NCBI GenBank assembly: GCA_033557465.1
Contig: CM066033.1
Span: forward strand, 1,247,331,523 to 1,247,395,522
DNA from: Ichthyophis bannanicus
Lineage: Eukaryota; Chordata; Amphibia; Gymnophiona; Ichthyophiidae
DNA: 64,000 nt
Direction of reading: 5' to 3'
A program made the translations under genes and the position numbers. Below are positions 19,972 to 31,330 of this stretch, piece after piece (the stretch's first letter is position 1; every line of letters begins with the position of its first letter). A model generated the notes under the pieces. That model saw only the letters and a program-made list of their open reading frames with translations. It was not told the origin of the DNA and ran no database searches.

Positions 19972-20065
19972 TGGTTTGTAGGAGGCACAGCTGGGACTTG
20001 AACCTGTGGTTTTCTGCCCCTGAACACACTGGCTGTGTGTACGGTACCAAACATTTGCCACAGGG
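19972..20065 (-). promoter_or_regulatory. tRNA-like module near the right end of E2, minus strand
   Basis: On the minus strand GGTTCAAGTCC (about 19,992-20,002) gives a perfect B box after 'accaca'. The A-box region reads tttggtaccgta and is degenerate. Same place and orientation as in E1 and E3. Confidence 0.55.
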
Positions 20066-21009
20066 GCAGATCATTCGCTGGGGATACCATGACTGTTCAT
20101 CCGACAGACCTTGTCAGTTGCAGTGCATGGCACCCACCTAAAGGGGGCTTGGCCGTGGTCTGCTGTGGGCAGATGCCATTGCCCCCTCCGCCACCAGCAC
20201 CCCTCCGCCACCATGCTGACATGCCCTTGTGCTGGTGGTGCTGGTGGTGCGCAGTCCCAGGCCATCCAGTGTGCAGGTAGGCTGCTGCCTATGGTGCCTG
20301 ATATGGGGTAGGGGTGCCTGCATAGACATCCATGCTTCCCCTCGTCACTGCCTGCCAATGTTATGTGCCCTTTGCGGTACTTTCTGGGTACTGTCCCCTG
20401 GGACACTGTGGGACACACACTTGTGGCCATGTTTGCCCGTGGTCAGTTGCTGTCCTGCTGGTTTTCTTCTTCCACATTCCTATGTGTCACCTAGGTATCT
20501 GCCTAGCCCACTCTATGCCCCAGCTGCCACACTGCACGTTCCGTCTGCAGCCCCCTGTACCCCATTTGCAGCCTCACCGTAGTGCCCTCTCATACTTGGG
20601 CACTATGATGTTGCTGTACATGTATTACTACTATCACTTTTCCTAGTTTCGCTGCCTTTGCTACACATTGCTGACTGAAATGGTCTCTCTCCCCTGCAAA
20701 CGTGCCCCTAGCGCGAGGTTTTCACTGGTGCTAATTTTCAGACCATCATTTCACGGTGATAGTGTGCATGGGGCCTCTCCCCGCCCATTCTCTGCCCACT
20801 GACCCCTTATCTCCACCCCTGTGGAGCCTTCCTCTGCCCTCTGGGGAGCCATACTCCACCCTCTATGCAACTTAATGCCGCAGGAGATGTTATCGCGCGA
20901 TATGTGATGTTCTCACATGGTAATGCGCCATTATTGCGCGATAACGTCACATATCGCGCAATAACTTCTCAGCTGCGCCGTTAGTGCCGTTTAGTAAACA
21001 TACCCCATA

Positions 21010-21617
21010 GTTTTCGGTTGCTAAGTGACTGGAGCTTTTCTAGGTGTCCAGCCCCATTTGAACAAGGTCACCAGCCCTCCGTACCTGGATAATTTATTGC
21101 TGTGAGTTACTGATCTGGAACTTTACTAGGGTCTCCCAGCCGAGGTGCAAAATGACCCAAGCAACAAACCCTCCTGTATTTAGCTGTATCTTTAAGCCCC
21201 CCCACCCCATTCCACCCCAGCTCTGGCACCCTGCCTGAAATGCAATAAACATAAAATTGCAACCTTCAACAACACTCAACAGAGAAAACAATCTCTTTCT
21301 TTTACTAATTTGGATTTCCCAGAAGAGGGCGGGTCGAGGTGTTGTTTGGAGCTGCAATGGCAGGAAGCGGCACCCAGGCCATTGCCCATGGACCCTTTAA
21401 GTTCCCCAGCCCCACCTTTCCCTCAGAACCCCCAACCAATAAAATTGCAGCCATGGTGATGTGGGTACATGTGTGCCAAGTCTGCTTATACAACAGTGTT
21501 GCTTGGACCAAGGAGCTCTCCCTTTTGATCCATTCCTCCTCACTTCTGGCCTCAGTGTGGCCCAGGTTGATGATGGTCGCGGTAGCAACTGCCATGTCAA
21601 GGAGTATGTACAGTAAG
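21010..21617. other. No gene; contains one of two direct repeats
   Basis: Bases about 21,036-21,150 (caaggtcaccagccctccgt, then ggataatttattgctgtgag) are similar to 23,398-23,500. The rest has short C runs and overlapping open frames without motif. Confidence 0.45.
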
Positions 21618-22480
21618 TCAAGCAGCCTGTTGTTGTTGTTAAGTGCCGTCGAGTCAGTGTCGGCTCATGGTGACCCTCTGGATAGTTGTCCTAAATTGTG
21701 TTCGGTCTTCAGTCAGGCAGCTCATAGTTGACAGACTAGTACCCATAGCTACTTTTATTGTATCAATCCATCTCATTGCTGGCCTTCCTCTTTTGCATTG
21801 ACCTTCTATCTTGCCATGCATGATGTCTTTCTCTAATGATCTCTCTCTATGCATGATGTGTCCAAAATATGAAAGTCGAAGTCTTGTCATCTGAGCTTCT
21901 AAAGAAAGCTTAGGTTTGATCTTCTCTAGTTCTGACTGATTTGTTCTTCGGGCAGTCCATGGTATACACAGTATTCATCGCCAGCACCATAATTCAAAGG
22001 CATTAATTTTCTTCCTGTCTATCTTTTTCACTGTCAAGCTTTCACAGCCATATGTTGTTATTGAAAATACCATGGCTTGAACAAGTCGAATCTTTGTATG
22101 GAGAGAGACATCTCTGCTCTTGAGAATCTTCTCTAGGTCTTTCATAGCCATTCTGCCAATAGCAATGCGTTGTCAGATTTCTTGACTCCTTGTTGCTTCT
22201 TTATTGATAGTTGATCCAAGTAGGTTAAAGTTGTCCACGATTTCAATTTCTTCTCCTTCAATGATGAACTTGTTTATTTTGCCAGTTGTCATGATCTCTG
22301 TCTTCTTTACATTAAGGTGCAGGCCCATATGGAGACTATGTTCTTTGATCATGAGTAGCCTGGGTGAATCTGCCTGTATGGGCGCCCTGTTTATTTGCAG
22401 GACCCTGCAGGTTGTGCAGGGCAGCGCACTCACCAGGGTAGCCATGACCTCAGCAACCCTGCTTCCCATCACTCAAACAA
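21618..22480 (-). pseudogene. RTE-like LINE, 3' part of the reverse transcriptase ORF, minus strand
   Basis: On the minus strand fragments read KEHSLHMGLHLNVKKTEIM, FNLLGSTINKEA, then AFELWCWRRIL, LSYFGHIMHRERSLEKDIMHG, KRGRPAMRWIDTI. This order (thumb, WCWRR, GHIxR, KRGRPxxRW) is the C-terminal signature of RTE/BovB-type elements. The frame is interrupted several times. It ends near 21,621 at 'gtcgagtcagtgtcgg..'. The plus-strand copy at 27,834-28,548 is a relative. Confidence 0.85.
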
Positions 22481-22639
22481 CTGTAACTCAGCAATTTTGA
22501 GTGAAATAAATTAATGCCATAGCTTTATACCCTACTAAGGGAATCAAATTGATATATCTGAGCCTTTAACAGCTAACATTTATGTTTATGTCTGTCTTTA
22601 TTTAATATACTGCATATCTGAAATACAAACTATGGGGTC

Positions 22640-23340
22640 TATCTGTCCCATTTGGATGTCCATTCCCGCTATTCGCCCCCCTGCCGGCCATGACAAAAGC
22701 CTCCCCATATGAACAAGGGATCTGTATGGGGAGGCTTAGATGGGGATGGGAGGGGGCATTGTGGAGGCAGAGTTAGGGCATGCAGTGGGCAGTCTGCGAC
22801 CCCAGACATACAGGGCCGATTCTGAAATCGACCCTGTATGTCTGGGGTCGGCAGACTAGATGGGGGACTTATTCCACCTTAGAGGTGGAATAAGACCCCC
22901 TGAACATCGGGGGACAGCAGGCCCAGACAGCGCAAGGAAAATGAGATGGTGAAGGGGGTTCCCTGCAGCCCAGCCCTGGCCATGGAAGGCCAGATTTGGG
23001 GTTGGGCTGCGGGGAAAGGAAAGAATGGTCGGCAGCCAGAGATCGCAGCTCCTAAATGGAGCTGCAGAGCCATGGCAATGGGATGCCATGGTACCGCTGC
23101 TCCATTCAGGATCCTGTGTGTTAGCCAGGCATGGCTTTGTACATGCTGGCCAATGGAAATCAGATCCCGGCCTGCACATACAGACCCTAGACCTGATTCT
23201 GATCCCACGGGGCATGTCTAACCCCTGAGGGATCAGAATCGGGTCTGCCTCTGTGCGTCCCATTCCGATCGGATGCACAGGGGCCTGGACATGCTCTATG
23301 GAATGTGCCTCCATGTGGTTTACAACTAACATACAACAAA
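22640..23340 (-). repeat. Unclassified GC-rich repeat with internal palindromes (relative of 1338-1836)
   Basis: The segment contains a 32-bp inverted repeat at about 22,791-22,856, a small palindrome 'ccaccttagaggtgg' at 22,873-22,887, and an inverted pair 'cctgattctgatccc/gggatcagaatcggg' at 23,191-23,241. Several frames are open on both strands for compositional reasons. I cannot place it in a known superfamily. Confidence 0.5.
22791..22856. repeat. Near-perfect hairpin, 32-bp arms
   Basis: The left arm starts agtctgcgaccccagac and the right arm ends gtctggggtcggcagact. One base is missing in the left arm and one pair is mismatched next to the 4-base loop. It is far better conserved than the rest of the repeat. 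Confidence 0.9.
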
Positions 23341-23397
23341 CTGATCCACCCTCATCCAAGCAAGACTGTAGATTTGAATTGCTAAATAACCACAGTG

Positions 23398-23510
23398 TTC
23401 CCAGGTGACCAACCCTATATGAGCAAGGTCACCAGTCCTCCAGGTCTGGTTAATTTATAATTGTGAACACTGGCCAGAGTTCTAATGCAGGTCCCCAAGA
23501 AAAATTTTGA
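23398..23510 (+). repeat. Direct repeat of 21,036-21,150
   Basis: 'gagcaaggtcaccagtcctcc' and 'ggttaatttataattgtgaa' match the first copy with scattered changes. The two copies bracket the RTE fragment and the unclassified repeat. Confidence 0.6.
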
Positions 23511-24335
23511 TGAGGGCCCTCATTTGTTGCCCCCTTCCATTGTTGCCCTCCCAGCGGTGACCCTCCCCTCATTGTCATGGCCCTCTGCGTGGAAAACCTA
23601 CATTGCTTTGTTTGCCACGCTGCTTCTTCTCCAGGTCTGGCGTGTTCTTTAAGTCTTGCAGTGCGGCTGTTATCCAAGATTTCAACCCGGGAAGTAACAG
23701 CCACACAGAGGAAGGAAGCTCTCTTTGGCTTGATGCAAGTATTACGGCAAGCATTAGTAGTAAATATGATCTAGGTCTCTAAAATTTATTGCAAACACAA
23801 GGCATAGTACTTGCATTGTGCCAGAGAGTGCTTCCTTCTGGAGTTCATAAGATGTAACATGTATAGGCAACTTGTCAAGGTGTGACTGGAAATTCTTCTT
23901 AATCAGGCCTGTGAATCACATGAACTCTAGGAGGTGGTGCTCTTTGGCACTATGCAAGTACTATGCCGAGAGTTAGCAGTAAATTTGGGAGACAGATCAT
24001 GCTCTACATACCCTGGGTTTGGGAGTAAGGTTTATGACTGTCATGGTATGTGCAAAACTAACCCATTGGGAGAAATTGCCCCTAGGAAGAGCTACGTTTT
24101 TTTTTCATATGAGGTCATTCAGGGGAATCTGCTCAAGCTTAGAGATTTGTATATTTTCTCCAGTACAGTTGATGTGGAAGGGAAATCTAAGAGAACTTGA
24201 TTGTTTGCACAATGTTTTAATCTGAACTTCTGCAAAGCAGATAGGACTTGAGCCAAGCATTTTCTAAGAAACTGCATTCCAGCCAGCAGTGACAGTCAGG
24301 TTTTTTTTTTCTGTTTTCCCTGTTGGGGGTTTTAA
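23511..24335. other. No feature recognised
   Basis: Mixed sequence. Two partly similar stretches occur at about 23,715-23,770 and 23,935-23,990 (tttggc.t.atgcaagta.t..gc..gagttagcagtaaat), perhaps an old duplication. No coding motif. Confidence 0.4.
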
Positions 24336-24615
24336 GGGCATGTTTACTAAAGTGTGGTAGATAGCGCAGGACAAATGCCCGCTTAGCTTGCATCTGTACA
24401 ATAGTAGGGCATAACAGCTATGGAAGATGCAGAGATGTGGCCACGGTAGGGACCTACAGCCACACTAGGCATGTTGCTACCACAGTAGTTGTGAACCATA
24501 GTGTAGGTGCAGAGTGAATGGGCTCCCAACATGTGCCCTGCAATTGAAGGCTTCAAAAACATCATTAGGGTGGTAATAGGCTACAGAACCACTGCAGACA
24601 GTAATAAATGTGCCC
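24336..24615. mobile_element. Possible MITE with ends like the E1-E3 family
   Basis: GGGCATGTTTACTAAAG on the left and taataaatgtgccc on the right form an imperfect TIR related to GGGGTATGTTTACTAAA. Outside the ends 'gggtttt' and 'aaaaccc' are also inverted. The target duplication is not clear. Non-coding. Confidence 0.42.
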
Positions 24616-25443
24616 AAAACCCACCTACATGACATTAGTGATAGGCCAGTGCAAAATAGAGAGGGATGGAGCAGGAATAGGCACAACTGACTGCACAGCT
24701 CAGAGCAATGCGGTAACTATGGGATATAGGGAACAAATATGGCATTTGAAGGTGCTGGGAGATTTGTATGGGATCAGGCAGGGTTTCTGCTGTGCCCATC
24801 ATGAACCTCCCCCTCATTGTGAGGCACCCAGGGTGCCTGTTCAGCTAGGCAGCAGGGAACACAGTACAAGACCTCTGGTGTGTGGGGAGGGAATCACCCT
24901 CTCAGTCACTCCTCTCATACAGTTTGGATAGTACCCTAGCCATTGTGGGGCGTGCCCTCCCTTGTGGAGGGAAGGGAGCGGCACTACAATCAGCAGATCT
25001 AGAGGCCAAACACAATGAACACACAGATAGGGTCGGCATGCTATGGGCAGCCTTCCAGCCAGCACCTCTATGACATGGGGTCCACAGGATCAAGAAGCAC
25101 CCCCATGGCCCACCATATAGAACACCCACCCCTATGGCCTGATATCTGCAAGTGGGGAATGGGAGGTAGTCCACATAGGGCATCCATGCTCCATCACTGG
25201 GGAAAGCTCTGTGGGAATACTACAATGTAACTACACCCCCCCCCCCCATGGAGATGGCCAAAACCAGGCTGAGCATCCCAGCTGTCACGTAACCAAAGGC
25301 TCACAGGATCTTGGAAGCCCACAAGAACTCCCCAGGTCCATGGAACACCTCATCCCCTGGACATGGGATCCAGGGAGGGGACACTGATTAGTGAAGTCCA
25401 ACAAAGCAAGCTCATCTTCAGTTCTAGAAATGTTAAGTAGCTA
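24616..25443. other. No feature recognised; C run
   Basis: GC-moderate sequence with several overlapping frames on both strands and a C run near 25,237. No family motif, boxes or terminal repeats. Confidence 0.4.
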
Positions 25444-26045
25444 CGCTGTATCTTAAAAAGGATATAGCATTATTAGAAAAGGTTCAGAGAAGAGCCACCA
25501 AAATGGTAACGGGGATGGAAGGATACTCCTATGAAGAAAGGCTAAAAAGGTTAGGCTCTTTAACCTGGAAAAGAGACGGCTGAGGGAAGATATGATAGAA
25601 GTCTATAAATTAATGAACGGAGTGGAACGGGTAAAAGTAGATCGATTGTTTACGTTATTAGAATATAGAAAGACTAGGGGACATGCAATGAAGCTACAGG
25701 GTAAACTATTTAAGACTAATAAAAGAAAATATTTTTTCATTCAACATGTAATCAAACTCTGGAATTTGTTACCGGAGGATGTAGTAAAGGCTGTTAGTGT
25801 AGCTGGGTTTAAAAAAGGTTTGGACAAGTTCCTGGAGGAAAGGTCCATATACCATTATTAAGAAGGGATCCAGGATATCAATGCTTGACCCAGTACAAGC
25901 ATTGTGGAACCTGTGTCTTTTGGGGAAACTGCTAGGTACGTATGACCTAGATTGGCCACTGTTGGAAACAGGATACTGGGCTTGATGGACCTTGGTCTGA
26001 CCCAGTATGGCATATCTTATGTTCTTATCTTATGTTCTTATGTAC
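25444..26045 (+). mobile_element. CR1 family A, 5'-truncated 3' end
   Basis: Starts within ORF2 at the ALLEKVQRRATKMV region, with a one-base deletion near 25,553 (gttaggctctt instead of gttagggctctt). The frame 25,592-25,861 is intact to SIYHY. The 3' UTR and tail end near 26,045. Very close to the full-length copy. Confidence 0.92.
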
Positions 26046-26149
26046 TCAGATCCATTAGGCTTCAGCCATATCCTCCCATGGTCAGTGGCCATCTGCTTAT
26101 AGGAATATGGCCCATGGCAGTGGAGGCAATGTAGGAAATTTATCCATGC

Positions 26150-27822
26150 CAGAAATGATATTTAAAAGTGATGTATCTGAGGAATGGAAACAAATCTCGA
26201 TAAATCGGGAGGATGTAATACAGCTATTTGATAAAGAGTAGCAAATCACCTGGACCAGATGGCATATATCCCAGAGTGCTGAAAGAACTGAAAAAATGAG
26301 ATTGCAGACCTACTTTTAGTAATCTGTGAGATATCATTAAAATCATCTGTAGTACCTGAAGACTGGAGAATGGCCAAAGGGTTCCAGAGGTGATCCAGGA
26401 AACTACAGAAAGGTGAGCGTGACATCAGTACCAGGCAAAATTATAGAAACTATTATAACGAATAAAATTACTGAACATGTAGATAGTCAAGGTTTAATGG
26501 GAGAAAGCCAGCATGGATTAGCTAAGTAAAGTCTTGTCTTACTGATCTCTTATATATTTCTGAAGGTATAAATAAACAGGTAGATAAAGGTGAGCCAGCT
26601 GATATAATATATCTGGATTTTCAGTAAGCCTTAATAGGTTAAAAGATACAGAAAGTAGGGCTAAATGGCCAATTTTCTTAATGGAGAAAGGTGAAAAGTG
26701 GTGTACCCCAGTGATCTGTGCTGGGCCTCCTGCTTTATAGCATATTTATAAATGACCTGGAAATGAGTGAAGTGATCAAACTGGCAGATGACACAAAATT
26801 ATTCAAAGTTATTAAAACACAAGATGACTATGAAAATTGCAAGAGGACCTTGATAAATTGGAAAACTGGGCACCCAAATGGCAGATGAAATTTAATGTGG
26901 ATACGTGCAAAGTTATACACTTAGGGGTATGTTTACTAAACTGCCGTGGCTCCAATATCGCATGGAGTCCGCTACTGCGGCTTTGTAAACAAGCCCCTTA
27001 GGGAAGAAGAACCCAAACTGTGGTTACATGATGCAAGGTTCTACATTAGAAACCACCACTCAGGAAAAGGATCTAGGTATCATTGTGGATAATACATTGA
27101 AACCCTCTGCCCAGAGTATAGCAGTGGCCAAAAAAGCAAAGAGAATGCTAGGAATCATAAGGGAATGAATGGAGAATAAAACCAAGGATAGTAGAATGCC
27201 TCTGTATTGCTCCATGGTGCGATTGTTCCTTGAATATTGTGTGCAATTCTGATCGCCATATTTTAAAAGAGATATAATGGAATTAGAAAAGATACAGAGA
27301 AGAGCCACCAAAATGATAAAAGGGATGGCAGGATTCCTCGAAGTTAGGGCTCTTCAACCTGGAAAAGAGACGGCTGAGGGGAGATATGAAAAAGGTCTAT
27401 AAATCAATGAATGGAGTGGAACGGGTAAATGTAGATCAATTGTTTACACCATCAAAATGTGGAAAGACTAGGAAACATGCAATGAAGCTACAGGATAACC
27501 TATTTAAGACTGATAAGAGAAAATATTTTTTCACTCAACGTGTAATCAAGCTCTGGAATTAATTACCGGAGGATGTAGTAAAAGCTGTTAGTGTAGCTGG
27601 TTTAAAAATGGTTTGGACAAGTACCTTGAAGAAAGGTACATAAACCATTATTAAAGGGGACCCGGGATATCCACTGCTTGCCCCAATACAAGCATTTTGG
27701 AACCTGTGTCTTTTGGGGAAACTGCTAGGTACTTGTGACCTAGATTGGCCACTATTGGAAACAGGATACTGGGCTTGATGGACCTTGGTCTGACCCAGTA
27801 TGGAATATCTTATGTTCTTATA
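26150..27822 (+). mobile_element. CR1 family A, older copy with many small deletions
   Basis: It runs from the region just before the SPGPDGIHPRVL box to the 3' tail. Order and wording match ORF2 of the full-length copy, but several stretches are missing (for example parts of the FRQGRS and KAFDKVPH regions), and stops are frequent. The catalytic region reads LADDTKLF at about 26,780. A MITE interrupts it at 26,934. More diverged than the other family A copies, so older. Confidence 0.9.
26934..26997. mobile_element. 64-bp MITE with the E1-E3 type terminal repeats
   Basis: Begins GGGGTATGTTTACTAAAC and ends GTAAACAAGCCCC, flanked by TTA on both sides (26,931-26,933 and 26,998-27,000). The host CR1 text 'ttagggaagaa' is interrupted exactly here. 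It is almost only terminal repeat, so very little sequence seems needed for movement. Confidence 0.85.
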
Positions 27823-27833
27823 TTCTCAAGATC

Positions 27834-28548
27834 ACGGAACATGGTCTTAAAATGGGCCTGCAGCTTAACTGAAAGAAGACAAAGATCCTGACAACTGGCA
27901 AAATCAATAAGTTCATCATTGATGGCGAAAAAATTGAAATAGTGGACAACTTTAACCTACTTGGATCAATTATCAATAAAGAAAGGACAAGCAGTCAAGA
28001 AATTTGATGACACATTGCTCTTGTCAGAATGGCTATGAAGAACGTAGACAAGATTCTCAAGAGCAGAGATGTCTCTCTCCATACAAAGATTCAACTTGTT
28101 CAAACCATGGTATTTTCAATAACGTCATATGGATGCGAAAGTTGGATAGTGAAAAAGATAGACAGGAAGAAAATCGATGCCTTTGAATTATGGTGCTGGC
28201 GATAAATACTGTTTATAGTTGGATTGCTTGAAGAACAAACCAGTCAGTACCAGAGGAGATCAAACCTAAGCTTTCCTTTGAAGCGCAGATGAAAAGACTT
28301 TGAATTTCATACTTTGGATACATCATGTGAAGGGAGAAATCATTAGAGAAATACATCATGCTTGGCAAGGTAGAAGGTCAATGCAAGAGAGGAAGGCCAG
28401 AAATGAGATGGATCGATACAATAGCAGCAGCTATAGGTGCCACTCTATCAACAATGACCTGCCTGACTGAAGACCGAACATAGTTTAGGACAACTATCCA
28501 GAGGGTCTCCATGAGTCGACAGTGACTCAACGGCACTTAACAAAAACA
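27834..28548 (+). pseudogene. RTE-like LINE, 3' part, plus strand
   Basis: Fragments in changing frames read MGLQLN, FIIDGEKIEIVDNFNLLGSIINKE, SRDVSLHTKI, KKIDRKKIDAFELWCW, then GRPEMRWIDTIAAA. It parallels the minus-strand copy at 21,618-22,480 and is truncated at nearly the same 5' point. It begins directly after a CR1 tail. Ends near 'cgacagtgactcaacggcac'. Confidence 0.85.
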
Positions 28549-28559
28549 TGATGAGGACA

Positions 28560-29221
28560 GTTTTGGGGGGGATAGTAATCAAGCTATTATCACTCTTATT
28601 CTGAAATCTGGTAAAAATTCATCACTTCCAGAGTTGGATATACCTATTTCATGCTTAAATGTTGATGCCAAGGTACTAGTAAAAATTTTAGTGGCAATCT
28701 AGGTTGGGTTTATGCTAGCCTTATTGCTCAAAGTTGGTAGGTTTTGTCACGGGTCACTAGGTGGTTGCAGGGCCATATCAAGGGTCCGAGTGGTGCGGCT
28801 GCACAGGGTGCAAATATGAAAGGGGTGCTGATGTCATCGCTGGGCTTCCAGGAAGTCCGGGAAAAATGAGTTCCTGCATGCAGTTGGTTGGGGGGGGGGC
28901 ACCAAGTTCACTAGTAGCACAGGGCGCATTGCTAGCACTGTACAGTCCTGGGTAGTGAACATGCAGTAACTATTATTGGCTATGGAGAAATGTCCAGCTT
29001 GGTCGCTCCCAGCTTTGGTTGTTAGCTTTAATGTTGAGAAAGCATTTGACTGGTGGACTGGCCCTTTCTGTTTGCAGTTTTTCAGCACATCGGGGTTGAT
29101 GATCGCTTTTTGCAAGTTGTTCAAGCCCTCTATGCTGCTCCAGCAGCAGCAATGGTAGTGAATAGGATAGTGTCATCACCCTTTTTCCAGATCAGGGGAC
29201 ATGCCAGGGTTGTTTGCTATC
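28560..29221 (+). pseudogene. L1/Tx1-like LINE reverse transcriptase, first fragment
   Basis: The plus strand encodes PISCLNVDAKVLVKIL (about 28,640-28,695), then after a MITE LPALVVSFNVEKAFDW (29,010-29,055) and GTCQGCLLS (29,197-29,223). These match the L1-type boxes PISLLNVD.KILAKIL, DAEKAFD and GTRQGCPLS. Frame shifts and stops are present. The next RT box (ADD) appears after a 1-kb insertion, at about 30,351. Confidence 0.8.
28768..28950. mobile_element. Possible hAT-type MITE within the L1 fragment
   Basis: It interrupts the reverse transcriptase text between a GR/GG-type stretch and the region before LEKCPAW. The ends CAGGGCCATAT and TACAGTCCTG are weakly inverted. The flanks GGTGGTTG and GGTAGTGA share 5 of 8 bases. 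The G run at 28,890 is notable. Class by inference. Confidence 0.5.
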
Positions 29222-30245
29222 TCATTTTTTAAAACAATTTAATTTTATATTTATCAATTTACAAATAAATTCCGAGTAAACCACTTGTACAAGAAAAGAA
29301 AATGGACATTGAATACAATTCAGTAGGAGCATAAGCACTCTAAAGTTATACATATTCAGTTTCATTAGCCCAACAACAATGGAGAATCCAAGGAGCAAGG
29401 TAAATGAAAACCAAACATGCAAGGAAGGCTTACAGTTAGCCTAATCAGATGCCTCTCAACAAACATTACTGCATTTTGTTAATACATAGACCTACATGCA
29501 TTATCTGACTTTTATCTATCCTTCCAATGTAAATAGATTATGTATATAGTTGACCCTGTTTTCCATGTTTATACTCCTGTTCGATGTAAACCTGACAGCT
29601 TGTTGTTATGGTCGTTAAGTTATAATGTAAACCGCACTGATGCTAAATAGCGCGGTATATAAGAAACTGTAATAAATAATAAATAAATAAATACTTGGGG
29701 AGTAAAATTGAGGTGAGAAGTAAGAAAGGCAGCCAGCTGTGAGGGTTTATTAAATATATAACTAACAGACTGTAGCCTAATTTCCAAGGAAATTTACAAG
29801 GAAATTTAAGGAAAAGCATACCCCCAGCTGTAACACCCCCAGCTTAAGAAGAAGGAATTCCCTACATTTCCACTCTTGGGTCAGATCCAGATAAATACGC
29901 ACTGCTAAGCCCTAAAGGGCAGGGCGCGTTTCTTAAAATATAATTTAAGAAGCCACTCTGGATCAGATGTTAAAGCAAGAGTTAATTACAATGTAGATGA
30001 CACAACATTATCAATATAATTTGATTCCAAAATATTAGAAATATTAAGTATGTCCATATGTTTAGTTTCTGCCAGAGAAGATTGCTGTGCACCAGCCAAC
30101 ACTTTCTTTCGATCAAGAATGTAATAAACTTTAGTTAACGGAGGTTGCGATTCAACCAGTATCCCCAAAATTTCAACAAAATACTGCTTCAGCATATCTT
30201 TAGCAGAGACTAGCAAAGATCATGGGAATTTAGTCAGCCTCTTCT
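29222..30245 (-). mobile_element. Composite insertion in the L1 reverse transcriptase, with an L1 ORF1 fragment in reverse
   Basis: The reverse transcriptase text breaks after GTCQGCLLSHF at 29,222 and resumes at about 30,250. On the minus strand about 30,230-29,840 encode a C-terminal ORF1-like piece (SAKDMLKQYFVEILGI, PPLTKVYYIL, then LALTSDPEWLLKLYFKKR), typical of the L1 ORF1 protein. At 29,560-29,695 a plus-strand LINE tail (gtaaaccgca..cggtatataag, then aataaataaat) is embedded. Confidence 0.68.
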
Positions 30246-30249
30246 TTTT

Positions 30250-30600
30250 TTTGTTGTCCATAGAACTCTTATTACCTCATCAGAAAGGTAATCCCCAAGT
30301 CTGTGTCTTGACCATGGGACTCCGTATTTTGAAGTCCTTGGTGTTTCCGGATGATGTTTTGCTGGCGACTACTAACCCATTCAGCCCTTTGGAAGTTGTG
30401 CTTCTGGACTTTGAGTTGTTTAGTGGAGCAACTGGCTTGAAGCAGAATAGATCCAAATTGGAAGCCCTTGCATTGAACTTAGATGCTGGAGCCCTTTGGG
30501 GTTTGTCCTTTCCTGTGCGCTTCTCAGATGATTCGATTTGATACTTGGGGATGCAGAACCTTGTTAACATTTATTCCACTGATGTGTAGCTTTTGCGCCG
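30250..30600 (+). pseudogene. L1/Tx1-like reverse transcriptase, second fragment
   Basis: The frame at 30,251-30,541 continues the RT: SLVFPDDVLLATTNP, where PDD replaces the catalytic ADD, then LLDFELFSGATGLKQNRSK and a stop before YLGM. This corresponds to the FADDVLL, FG..SG..IN..KS and YLGI boxes of L1-type enzymes. Continues the fragment that stops at 29,221. Confidence 0.78.
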
Positions 30601-30719
30601 TCATGGTTAGGGAAAGCTTCCACTCTCACTTCTGCACTGAATCTTCTTATATAAATTAGTTTTGGTATACAAGTGGGTGTATCAATTTCAGATGCTCTTT
30701 ATCTTTTATCTTTATCTTC

Positions 30720-31330
30720 ATTTAAAACTTATTATACCGCCTGAACCTAGAGGCATACAGCGGTGTACTATAAAATAAAGGAGGCTACTGTCAGAAATAG
30801 AAAAGAACGCCAATTCATTTACAGGAAAGGATAGCAAAGAAGAGAGAGATAGAAAGAGAAGTTAGAAGAAAAGTACAAACGGGTTGGGGAGGAACAGTCA
30901 GCTGCCAACAGTAGAAGAAAGGGGGGAAGGGAGGTCAAACGCCGTGCAAAAAGGGTGGGTCTTAAGCGAAGCTTTAAAGGAGCGGAAGGAAGAATCTAGA
31001 CGTAAGGCTAAGGGAAGGGAATTCCAAAGACGGGGGCCAAGAAAAAAGAAAGCGGAAGAACGTGTGGATTCAAGGCGAGCCCTAGAAGGAGGTGGGAGAA
31101 AAAGACGATTAGCATGAATTGACCGAAGAACTCTAGAGGGGCAGTGAAAGTGAACCAGATCCGAAAGATAAAGAGGGACACCAGCGTGCAAAGCCTTGTG
31201 AACGAAGATCAGAATCTTGTATTGAATACGAAAAGGGATAGGCAACCAGTGTAACTGAATAAGAAGGGGAGTGATATGAGCCGAGCAGGAAGAATTAGTT
31301 AGAAGACGAGCAGCGGTGTGATGAACCAAT
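30720..31330 (-). pseudogene. L2-like LINE 3' end, minus strand
   Basis: The minus frame 31,329-30,898 (143 codons) has ARLLTNSS, HITPLLIQLHWLPI, YKILIFVHKAL, YLSDL, GPRLWNSLPLALR and FKASLKTHPF. This is the C-terminal block of L2-clade ORF2. The 3' UTR continues to about 30,720, ending in 'attataccgcc'. It is an insertion into the 3' part of the L1/Tx1 element. Confidence 0.85.

Larger units (their letters stand above)
12586..21006. mobile_element. Large non-coding TIR element, copy E2, split by a CR1 element
   Basis: Starts GGGGTATGTTTACTAAA and ends TTTAGTAAACATACCCC; ATA flanks both sides (12,583-12,585 and 21,007-21,009). Removing the CR1 insertion (14,586-19,283) leaves about 3.7 kb that is collinear with E1. 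The left palindrome, the internal hAT MITE and the right tRNA-like module are all present. No transposase is encoded. GC-rich subterminal repeats (atcgcgcgatatg, attgcgcgataacg) lie at 20,890-20,965. Confidence 0.87.

Noticed and set aside
30884..31117. Basic 77-codon plus frame
   Set aside because: Antisense to the L2 C-terminal coding region.
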